A stretch of 12,849 nucleotides of DNA from the NCBI GenBank assembly GCA_964517265.1, contig CAZFBS010000062.1:1-12849 (forward strand). Direction: 5' to 3'. The first letter of the stretch is position 1, and each line of letters begins with the position of its first letter. Source of the DNA: REEP01 sp964517265 (GTDB taxonomy: Bacteria; Pseudomonadota; Alphaproteobacteria; Rhodospirillales; Defluviicoccaceae). Shown piece by piece: positions 1-6,059 of the stretch. Below the pieces are notes generated by a model. That model was not told the origin of the DNA. It did no database searches and saw only the letters and a program-made list of their open reading frames with translations. The translations under genes and the position numbers were made by a program.

Positions 1-73
1 GGGTCGTTCTCTCGGGGTCGTTCTCTCGGGGTCGTTCTCTCGGGGTCGCTTTGCCATCTTTGCCATGGGTCGG
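1..73. repeat. 14-bp tandem repeat with adjoining 9-bp direct repeat
   Basis: Three full head-to-tail copies of GGGTCGTTCTCTCG fill 1-42, and a fourth copy starts at 43 and decays after GGGTCGC. A second short direct repeat follows at once: TTTGCCATC at 50-58 and TTTGCCAT at 59-66. The GGGTCG core then reappears at 67-72. The unit length is not a multiple of three, and the array lies just beyond the 3' end of the minus-strand hydrolase, so it is probably non-coding. The array may extend left of the window. Its role is unknown; replication-slippage expansion is the simplest explanation. Confidence 0.85.
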
Positions 74-75
74 CC

Positions 76-975
76 TCACAAGCGCTCGCACGTGACACCT
101 CCGGTCCAGGACGGCTGGGCGTGCCAGTCCCGGCGGATGAAGACCTCCGGATCCCGCCGCAGACGCGCCAGCGCCTGCCCATCGATGGCGGCATAAACCC
201 AGCCGGAAGCGTTCAGTGCGCCGCACGCCAGCACCCCGTCGTCGGAGAATCCGGGGTTCGGCGGTCCGAACACCCCGGCCGCTCCGACATTGCCATCGAT
301 CGCGGCCGAGAACGGCGCCGCGCCAACGGTCGCGCTAACCGCAACCAGGCACTGGTTCTCGAGCGCCCGGGCGCGCGCGCCGATCCACACCCGGCTGTGC
401 CCGGCGTTCCCGTCGGTGCAGCTCGGCACCAGGATCAAATCGGCGCCGGCGGCGCTCTGCGCCTGCGCCAGCGGCGGAAACTCGATGTCATAGCAGATGG
501 CGACAGCGATGCAGCCGAGTTCGGTGACGAACACCTTCAGCGCCCGGCCGGGCGAAATACCGAACGCTTCCGCCTCGAACCGGGTCATCATCAGCTTGTC
601 TTGAAACGCGATCCGCCCGTCCGGCGCGACCAGATGCGCGCGGTTGCGGAACGCGCCGTCCGGCACCCGCACCGGAACGCTGGGCGCGAGCAGATAGACC
701 CGGTGGTCCCGGGCGAGGGCCGAGATCACGCTCAGGAAATCGGGTAGCAGTTCCTGCACGGCATCGCGCTGGCGGCGCAGATCGTGCCGCTGTTCCGGCG
801 CCAACACTGCGGCCAGCTCCATCGCGGCATATTCGGGAAACACGACGAGGCGTGCCCCCGCCCGCGCCGCGTCAGCGACCCAGCCTCCGAGCTTGCGCCG
901 ATAGCCGGCAAGATCGGCGACCGCCGAGACCGGATACTGACTGACCGCGAGCCGCCACGCGGCGGGCGCGCTCAC
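76..975 (-). CDS. carbon-nitrogen hydrolase (nitrilase superfamily amidohydrolase)
   Basis: This family hydrolyses non-peptide C-N bonds (amides, nitriles, carbamoyl compounds) with a Glu-Lys-Cys triad. All three residues are visible: Glu48 in VVFPEYAAMEL, Lys127 in FQDKLMMTRFE and Cys161 in AVAICYDIEFPP. The length of about 299 residues is normal, and there is no signal peptide, so it is cytoplasmic. I chose the GTG at 975 because it forms a GTGA overlap with the stop of the upstream acetyltransferase gene, which implies translational coupling. A TTG seven codons upstream (996) is an alternative. The substrate cannot be read from the sequence. The same GNAT-then-nitrilase order exists as a single fused protein in some bacteria (B. 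subtilis YhcX is the example I recall), so the two probably act together, for instance by acylating or deacylating a small amine. The family call is firm; the substrate is unknown. Confidence 0.93.
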   Translation of the reverse strand: MSAPAAWRLAVSQYPVSAVADLAGYRRKLGGWVADAARAGARLVVFPEYAAMELAAVLAPEQRHDLRRQRDAVQELLPDFLSVISALARDHRVYLLAPSVPVRVPDGAFRNRAHLVAPDGRIAFQDKLMMTRFEAEAFGISPGRALKVFVTELGCIAVAICYDIEFPPLAQAQSAAGADLILVPSCTDGNAGHSRVWIGARARALENQCLVAVSATVGAAPFSAAIDGNVGAAGVFGPPNPGFSDDGVLACGALNASGWVYAAIDGQALARLRRDPEVFIRRDWHAQPSWTGGVTCERL

Positions 976-1589
976 GGCGCCAGCGTCTTCATCCAATAGA
1001 CCATCCGCTTCGGGCTCTCGGTCTCTTCATCGAGATCCTTCCAGGAGAAGTCGGTGCTCATGCCCGCAACCGGCTCGAAGCCGCGGCGGCGCCAGAACGC
1101 ATCGAGCGGGACATAATCCTTGGGCCGGCGCGGATGGTCGGTCGGGCGCGCGACGGCGCAAAAGCAGACCTCGGAGAACCGGCCGAGACGGCGCGCCCAC
1201 GCCTCCCGCTCCTCGAAGAAGGCCACGCCGATGCCGCGCCCCCGAAAGGCGGGAAGCAGCACCGATTCGCCGAAGTAGAACACCCGCGCGATATCGAACC
1301 CGTGGCGGCGAAACGGCGCGATGACAGCCTCGGTCTCATCGGCGAGCGGCAGCGCCGTCGCCGCGCCGACGATGCGCTCTCCCTCGTAAGCGGCGATCAA
1401 GGCACTGTCTCGCGAGCGCAGATAGCTCTCCAGATACCGCCGTTCGTAGCCGAGGTTGCCGTCGTACAGGTAGGGAAAGGCGCGAAACACAGCGATCCGC
1501 AGCCGTGCCAGATCCTCCAGGCGCCGCGCCAGGGTCTCTGCGGTAAACCGCTCAAGGCGAACGCCGCCGACAGTTCGCGGGCTGGTCAT
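972..1589 (-). CDS. GNAT-family N-acetyltransferase
   Basis: A protein of about 205 residues with the acetyl-CoA-binding motif A of the GNAT fold: the beta strand YFGESVLLPAFRGRGIG carries the pyrophosphate-binding R-G-R-G-I-G loop near residues 116-121. A long helix (VAFFEEREAWARRLG) follows. A later segment, DAFWRRRGFEPV, matches the usual C-terminal YxxxGF-like element. I chose the ATG at 1589 because a GAGG Shine-Dalgarno lies six bases upstream. Longer versions from the ATGs at 1619 and 1616 or the GTG at 1625 are less well supported. It is first in a two-gene minus-strand operon, and its TGA overlaps the GTG of the nitrilase-like gene by four bases. The acyl acceptor is unknown. The coupled amidohydrolase suggests a small-molecule amine rather than a protein, which is inference. 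Confidence 0.9.
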   Translation of the reverse strand: MTSPRTVGGVRLERFTAETLARRLEDLARLRIAVFRAFPYLYDGNLGYERRYLESYLRSRDSALIAAYEGERIVGAATALPLADETEAVIAPFRRHGFDIARVFYFGESVLLPAFRGRGIGVAFFEEREAWARRLGRFSEVCFCAVARPTDHPRRPKDYVPLDAFWRRRGFEPVAGMSTDFSWKDLDEETESPKRMVYWMKTLAP

Positions 1590-1838
1590 GCCGATCCTCA
1601 ACCCCCCTCGCGTCATCATGCCCACCAGTTAAGCCCAAGCGCCGGGCTTGTCATCGGCGTTTTCGGCAGCGATTGTAGGACGGAAGGCGGCTTGCGACGC
1701 CGATCCGGATCGCAAGCCACCGGCACGCCGGTGCTGGCGTCGACACCTTAAGAGCGGGAAGCCGGAAAGAAAGCCCCGATACGCAGCAACGGCCTTTGAA
1801 GGAACGGCCGCAGCGTCCGCAGGAGAGGAGCCTGAACC
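1590..1838. promoter_or_regulatory. divergent spacer with three inverted repeats
   Basis: This non-coding spacer lies between the minus-strand GNAT gene and the plus-strand alpha/beta hydrolase. It holds AAGCCC/GGGCTT at 1631-1636 and 1644-1649 (7-base loop), GGCTTGCGA/TCGCAAGCC at 1689-1697 and 1710-1718 (perfect 9-bp arms, 12-base loop), and directly abutting it ACCGGC/GCCGGT at 1719-1724 and 1727-1732. The last two could be operators or stacked hairpins in the hydrolase leader. I see no convincing -35/-10 pair. The hydrolase has a strong purine-rich ribosome site, AGGAGAGGAG, at 1821-1830. Confidence 0.45.
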
Positions 1839-2711
1839 ATGCCCATCGTCGATACCGGGGAAATCCGGTTGAACTACCTGGAGTGGGGCCACGGCGAGAT
1901 CACCGTTCTTTTCATTCACGGCAACCTCGCCTGCGCCAACTGGTTCCGCCTTGCCGCCTCCTACCTGCCCCAAGGGGTCCGCGTCATCGCCTTCGATTGG
2001 CGAGGCAGCGGCGGGTCGGAAAAACCGCCACCTGCGCCGGATTACGCGAATTACCGGATCGCTCAGCATGCCGAGGACATCCTCGCCGCGTTGCCGCGCT
2101 TAGGAATCGAGCACTGCCATCTCGCCACCCATTCGGCCGGCGGTCTGATCAGCATGCACATGCTCCTCGCCGAGCCGCAACGGTTCGGCAAGGTGCTGGG
2201 ATTGTGTCCGGTCGGCGCCCGCGGGCTCCGTTTCCCGCCGGAAACGATGGCGTTGTTCCAGTCGATGAAAGTCGCGCGCGAGAAGACACGCAAGGCGTTG
2301 GCGCTGACGGCGACGACACTGTTCCGCCCGGAGACGCTGGCGCCCGGTCGCCAGCCCGTGTTCGCCGAGGCGGCGACGGGAGAGCAACGAGAACATTTCG
2401 AAGAGCTTGTCGACGTCGCCTTTGCCGTCTCGGACGGGGTCCGCTTCGGCACCCCGTTTCACCTCAACCAGGCCTGGGAGACGGGAGGCCTGCGCGATCG
2501 GCAGAACAGGATCGACCATGAACATTTGGTTCTGTGGGGCACCCTCGATCCGTTCATCCCTCGGGAGGATTTGGAGGAGATGGCGGCCCGAATGCCGAAT
2601 TGCCGTCTGATCGTCATCCCCGATGTCGGCCATTCGCTGCTGATCGAACGGCCGCAGATGTATGCGGAATTCTTCGTGCGGATGTTTGCTCCCGATCGAC
2701 CGGCCGGCTGA
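1839..2711 (+). CDS. alpha/beta-fold hydrolase
   Basis: A 290-residue protein with the standard alpha/beta-hydrolase layout. The oxyanion-side HG is at residues 27-28 (LFIHGNLACANWF) and the FDWRGSGGS strand-loop is near 52-60. The nucleophile elbow is LATHSAGG with Ser99. The acid is probably Asp237 in LWGTLDPFIP, and His265 lies in PDVGHSLLIERP. The elbow reads Thr-His-Ser-Ala-Gly, so the first Gly of the usual GxSxG is Thr. The triad is intact and activity is expected. No signal peptide is seen. The start is fixed by the AGGAGAGGAG ribosome site. Likely chemistry is hydrolysis of an ester, lactone or C-C bond; the sequence does not separate these. The gene stands alone and is convergent with the SMR gene, with a 41-bp gap. 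A Ser nucleophile argues against a haloalkane dehalogenase, which would use Asp. Confidence 0.92.
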   Translation: MPIVDTGEIRLNYLEWGHGEITVLFIHGNLACANWFRLAASYLPQGVRVIAFDWRGSGGSEKPPPAPDYANYRIAQHAEDILAALPRLGIEHCHLATHSAGGLISMHMLLAEPQRFGKVLGLCPVGARGLRFPPETMALFQSMKVAREKTRKALALTATTLFRPETLAPGRQPVFAEAATGEQREHFEELVDVAFAVSDGVRFGTPFHLNQAWETGGLRDRQNRIDHEHLVLWGTLDPFIPREDLEEMAARMPNCRLIVIPDVGHSLLIERPQMYAEFFVRMFAPDRPAG

Positions 2712-2752
2712 CAGAGGCTGCGGTTCGGTCCACGGCGCCTGCCCTCCTCCGT

Positions 2753-3085
2753 TCACGACGGCGCCGCCAGCGTCAGGCCGACGACCCCCAGCACGATCGC
2801 CAGCACGCTGACGAGCTTCAACAGCGAGATCCCTTCTCCGAACAGCACGAAGCCGAACAGCACGGTTCCGAACGCGCCCGCACCGACCCACAACGGATAG
2901 GCGATCGAGACGGGCAGCGTTTTCAGAGCCAGAGCGAGGAAGTACATGCCGCCGACAATCCCGACGAGGGTGCCGATGCTCGGCCACCACACGGTGAACC
3001 CCTGGGAGGCTTTCATGCTCAGCGCAAAGCCGACCTCGAAGACGGCGGCAATCGCCAGATAAACCCACGCCATGCTCATGCTCAT
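2753..3085 (-). CDS. small multidrug resistance (SMR) family transporter
   Basis: A 110-residue protein with four hydrophobic helices, the standard length of the SMR family of dual-topology, proton-coupled exporters. The essential membrane Glu is Glu17 in the first helix (YLAIAAVFEVGFALSMKAS). The second and third helices carry TLPVSIAYPLWVGAGAFGT, matching the family's signature around Tyr63 and Trp66. The C-terminal part (VLFGEGISLLKLVSVLAIVLG) resembles both EmrE/Qac drug exporters and Gdx/SugE guanidinium exporters, so the subtype is not decided here. I chose the ATG at 3085 because GAGGAG lies five bases upstream; two further in-frame ATGs (3079, 3073) follow. The expected role is efflux of quaternary ammonium or guanidinium-like cations from the inner membrane. 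The gene is divergent from the acyl-CoA synthetase gene and single. Confidence 0.93.
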   Translation of the reverse strand: MSMSMAWVYLAIAAVFEVGFALSMKASQGFTVWWPSIGTLVGIVGGMYFLALALKTLPVSIAYPLWVGAGAFGTVLFGFVLFGEGISLLKLVSVLAIVLGVVGLTLAAPS

Positions 3086-3288
3086 CTTTGCTCCTCGCCC
3101 CCTTTGCGAACGCGCAATTTGGAGGTGTGACGATGGCCTGCCTCGAACCCCCTGCGCAACGATTGCACCCTTCGGCCATAAATGCATAAAGTCCCGGCAA
3201 TAAAGAGCTGGCAGGTGCTGGGTCAATCGCCGACAGGCCGTACGGCAGCGAAGGCCCTTCCGACAACGGGGGCGAAAGGGAGGACAAG
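3086..3288. promoter_or_regulatory. divergent promoter region, SMR / acyl-CoA synthetase
   Basis: Non-coding spacer of 203 bp. On the minus strand, TTGACC (3221-3226) and TTTATT (3199-3204) are 16 bases apart and could drive the SMR gene with a leader of about 110 bases. On the plus strand, TTGCAC (3163-3168) and CATAAA (3185-3190), also 16 bases apart, could drive the synthetase gene. The two putative promoters are interleaved back to back. I looked for a guanidine riboswitch upstream of the SMR gene and recognised none. GGGAGG at 3278-3283 is the ribosome site of the synthetase gene. Confidence 0.35.
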
Positions 3289-4989
3289 ATGGCCGAAACA
3301 AGCCGGGGCGGACACCAGCCGCTCCCGACCTACCAAGAGTTTATGACCCGGTTCTCCGTCGCCGAGGTGGAAAGGCAGCTCTCGGGCAGCCTGACAGCCG
3401 GGCTCAACGCCTGCATCGAGTGCTGCGACCGCCACGCCGGGCAGGACCGGGTGGCGCTCTTTTGGGAAAGCAAGGACGGCCGCAGCGCCCGCCTGACGTT
3501 TGACGAATTGAAGGACCGCTCCGGCCGTCTCGCCAACCTCCTTCAGGCGCGCGGTGTCCGGCCGGGCGATCGCGTCGCCGGGCTATTGCCGCGTGTTCCC
3601 GATCTCCTGATTGTCATTCTCGGCACATGGCGCGTCGGTGCCGTGTACCAGCCGCTGTTCACCGCCTTCGGCCCGAAGGCAATCGAGTATCGGACCACCT
3701 CCAGCGAAGCCCGGCTGATCTTCACCGACAGGGAGAACCGGCACAAGCTCAGTGACGTCGCGGATTGTCCGCCGATCATCACGATCGATGGTGAGGGAAA
3801 GCAAGGAGACGCGGACGAGGACACATTCTCGGCAGAACTGAGGCAACAACCGGCCACGTTCGAGCCGGTGATGATGCGCGGCGACGATCCGTTCCTGATG
3901 CTGTTCACCTCCGGCACCACCGGGCCGGCCAAGGGAGTCACCGTCCCGCTCAAGGCCCTGCTCTCGTTCTATGGCTATATGCGCTGGAGTGTGGATCTGC
4001 GGCCCGAGGACGCCTACTGGAACATCGCCGATCCCGGCTGGGCCTACGGCCTCTACTATGCGGTGATCGGCCCCCTTCTGCTCGGCCACGCCACGACCTT
4101 CTATGACGGCCCCTTCACCGCCGAGAGCACCTATCGTGTCATCCGGAAATACGGCATCACCAACCTTGCCGGGGCGCCCACCGCCTATCGGCTGCTGATC
4201 GCCAGCGGTACCGAGGCGGCGGAAGGGATCAGGGGCCAGTTGCGGGTGGTCAGCAGCGCCGGCGAGACCCTCAATCCGGAGGTCATCCGCTGGTTCGCAA
4301 ACACCCTCGATTGCCCGATTCATGATCACTACGGCCAGACCGAAGTTGGGATGGTCCTGTGCAACCACCACGGCCTCTCGCATCCGGTGCATCCCGGCTC
4401 GGCCGGTCTGGCGCTGCCGGGATTCCGCCTCGCGGTGGTTGACGACGAGGCGCGCGAGCTGCCGGCGGGCACGCCCGGCATCCTTGCGATCGACCGCGAG
4501 CGCTCGCCGTTGTTCTGGTTCCCGGGCTACTGGCGACAGCCGACGGCGAACTGGGTCGGCGATTATCACCTCACCGGCGATACGGTGGAACAGAACGCTG
4601 ACGGCAGCATCAGCTTCGTCGGCCGCAGCGATGACATCATTACCTCCTCCGGCTACCGGATCGGCCCTTACGACGTGGAAAGCGCGCTCCTGGAGCATCC
4701 GGCCGTGGCAGAGGCGGCCGTCGTCGGCAAACCCGACCCGCAGCGCACCGAACTGGTCAAGGCGTTCGTGGTGCTGCGGTCGGCAACGGAGCCGAGTCCG
4801 CGCTTGGCCGAGGAGCTGCAGGAATGGGTCAAGACGCGGCTGGCCGCGCACGCCTACCCGCGCGAGATCGCGTTTATCGACCAGATCCCGAAAACGCCGA
4901 GCGGCAAGATCCAGCGTTTCCTGCTGCGCGCACAGGAGGTGGAAGCAGCGCGCGCCGGCGGAACACCTCGGCAGCCGACCTCTCAATAA
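3289..4989 (+). CDS. AMP-forming acyl-CoA synthetase (short/medium-chain type)
   Basis: A 566-residue adenylate-forming enzyme that activates a carboxylic acid to acyl-AMP and then acyl-CoA. The core motifs appear in order: P-loop LFTSGTTGPAKG (205-216), IADPGWAYG (247-254), YGQTE (348-352), LTGD (428-431), hinge segment GRSDDIITSSGYRIGP (445-460) and the C-terminal catalytic lysine Lys540 in PKTPSGK. The ADPGWAYGLYYAVIGPLLLG stretch and overall length resemble acetyl/propionyl-CoA synthetases and mammalian-type medium-chain (ACSM) ligases more than long-chain FadD enzymes. No signal peptide; cytoplasmic. The start is fixed by GGGAGG five bases upstream. The SatP-type acetate transporter at 10778-11428 could supply substrate, but it lies about 6 kb away in another transcription unit. 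The exact chain length is unknown. Confidence 0.93.
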   Translation: MAETSRGGHQPLPTYQEFMTRFSVAEVERQLSGSLTAGLNACIECCDRHAGQDRVALFWESKDGRSARLTFDELKDRSGRLANLLQARGVRPGDRVAGLLPRVPDLLIVILGTWRVGAVYQPLFTAFGPKAIEYRTTSSEARLIFTDRENRHKLSDVADCPPIITIDGEGKQGDADEDTFSAELRQQPATFEPVMMRGDDPFLMLFTSGTTGPAKGVTVPLKALLSFYGYMRWSVDLRPEDAYWNIADPGWAYGLYYAVIGPLLLGHATTFYDGPFTAESTYRVIRKYGITNLAGAPTAYRLLIASGTEAAEGIRGQLRVVSSAGETLNPEVIRWFANTLDCPIHDHYGQTEVGMVLCNHHGLSHPVHPGSAGLALPGFRLAVVDDEARELPAGTPGILAIDRERSPLFWFPGYWRQPTANWVGDYHLTGDTVEQNADGSISFVGRSDDIITSSGYRIGPYDVESALLEHPAVAEAAVVGKPDPQRTELVKAFVVLRSATEPSPRLAEELQEWVKTRLAAHAYPREIAFIDQIPKTPSGKIQRFLLRAQEVEAARAGGTPRQPTSQ

Positions 4990-5078
4990 GAGAGGCCGGC
5001 GGCCCCCTTCCGGCTTGGCGCCCCTCTTCTTTCGGCCCGCCCCTCCCGGGGTGGCGGATCGGCTTCAACCGCATCGCC
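4990..5078. terminator. convergent intergenic region with weak terminator-like hairpins
   Basis: An 89-bp gap between two converging genes. The clearest hairpin is at 5037-5054: a 7-bp stem, CCGCCCC/GGGGTGG, with a four-base loop TCCC and one G-U pair when read on the plus strand. A weaker GCCGG/CCGGC stem lies at 4995-5014. No T-tract follows on either strand, so any termination here may be inefficient or Rho-aided. Confidence 0.35.
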
Positions 5079-6059
5079 TCAGGAATAGGGCGCAAACGCG
5101 TTGCCGATGGCCTGCCGGTCCCTGCTGGTCCGCAGAACCAAACTGAGGAGCAGGCGCGCCTTGAGACCGGAAAGGGCGCCCGCGGGGATCAAGCCGCGGG
5201 CGATGAGATCGATCTCGCCGCCCGGGTAGCCGTACGTCTCGGTGAACACCGGGCCGGTCATCACGCGGGAAGCCAAAACCACAGGCAACCGGGCGGCAAG
5301 GCTGCCCAGCACAGGGGCCGCATCGGCGTGGACATGGCCGGCCCCCATGCCTTCGATGACGACCCCCGCATAACCCATATTGGCGAGATGAGCGAAGAGG
5401 CGCGTGTCCTCGCCCATCGCCGCCTTGACGAGCACCACGGGCGCGGGTGGGCCATCGCCGGCGGAGAGACAGGGCGTGCGCGCGACCCGAACATGGAAGT
5501 GTGGCCGTCCCTCGATCATTGTGCCGAGCGGGCCGGTGAGTGGCGAGAGGAACGCAGATGGCAGGGCGGTGTGCGATTTCTGCACGAAGCGGGCCGCATG
5601 GATGGCGTAATTCAGGACGACCAGCGTGCCAAGGCCCCGCGCCTCGGGCGCGGCGGCGACGCGAACGGCGGACAGAAGATTGGCGGGACCGTCGGCGCCC
5701 GGCGCATCGGCGCCGCGCATCGCGCCCGTCACCACCACCGGCCGCTTATTCTCCACCAGCAGATCCAGAAGAAACGCCGATTCCTCGATCGTGTCTGTGC
5801 CCTGGATGACGACGGCGCCATCGGCGCCGTCGGCAAACGCCTTCTCGATCCGTTTTGCCACATCGATGAGATCGCCGATCGTCAACGAGGGGCTGGCCAC
5901 CCGCAACGGCGACTCCGCCTCGATCTCGGCGACATCGGCCAGGGCCGGAACCGAGGTAACCAGCTCGGCGGCACCGAGCTTCGGGGTGATGCCGCCGCCC
6001 GCCCCCGACACCATGGTGATGGTGCCGCCAAGCGAGAGAACCAGGATGCGCGGTTTCAT
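5079..6059 (-). CDS. L-asparaginase (type I/II fold), cytoplasmic
   Basis: A 326-residue asparaginase/glutaminase-family enzyme that hydrolyses Asn to Asp and ammonia. The N-terminal catalytic motif is LSLGGTITM (Thr13). The second threonine-aspartate pair is in VIQGTDTIEES (Thr88, Asp89). GAMRGADAPGADGPANLLSA (112-131) is the conserved substrate-side loop. Lys161 in FVQKSHT aligns with the catalytic lysine Lys162 of E. coli AnsB. The flexible loop after Thr13 (residues 13-33) is Gly-rich (VSGAGGGITP) and contains no Tyr, so the usual loop Tyr (Tyr25 in AnsB) is not obvious. No signal peptide is present, which argues for a cytoplasmic enzyme. The ATG overlaps the stop of the MFS gene (ATGA), so it is the last gene of the glsA-MFS-asparaginase operon. 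Glutaminase side activity is possible but not visible. Confidence 0.93.
   Translation of the reverse strand: MKPRILVLSLGGTITMVSGAGGGITPKLGAAELVTSVPALADVAEIEAESPLRVASPSLTIGDLIDVAKRIEKAFADGADGAVVIQGTDTIEESAFLLDLLVENKRPVVVTGAMRGADAPGADGPANLLSAVRVAAAPEARGLGTLVVLNYAIHAARFVQKSHTALPSAFLSPLTGPLGTMIEGRPHFHVRVARTPCLSAGDGPPAPVVLVKAAMGEDTRLFAHLANMGYAGVVIEGMGAGHVHADAAPVLGSLAARLPVVLASRVMTGPVFTETYGYPGGEIDLIARGLIPAGALSGLKARLLLSLVLRTSRDRQAIGNAFAPYS

Noticed and set aside
1..49. CRISPR array
   Set aside because: The 14-bp units are contiguous with no spacers and there are no cas genes; it is a simple tandem repeat.
2100..3287. Long minus-strand open frame of 395 codons
   Set aside because: It runs antisense through the alpha/beta hydrolase and out of frame across the SMR gene; the product is Arg/Gly-rich and low-complexity with no recognisable domain, typical of a GC-rich shadow frame.
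3086..3288. Guanidine riboswitch upstream of the SMR gene
   Set aside because: Gdx-type SMR genes can have one, but I could not match the paired ACGR hairpins of mini-ykkC or other class features here.
3583..4986. Minus-strand open frame of 467 codons
   Set aside because: It is fully antisense to the acyl-CoA synthetase, whose motifs are all intact; the antisense product has no domain.
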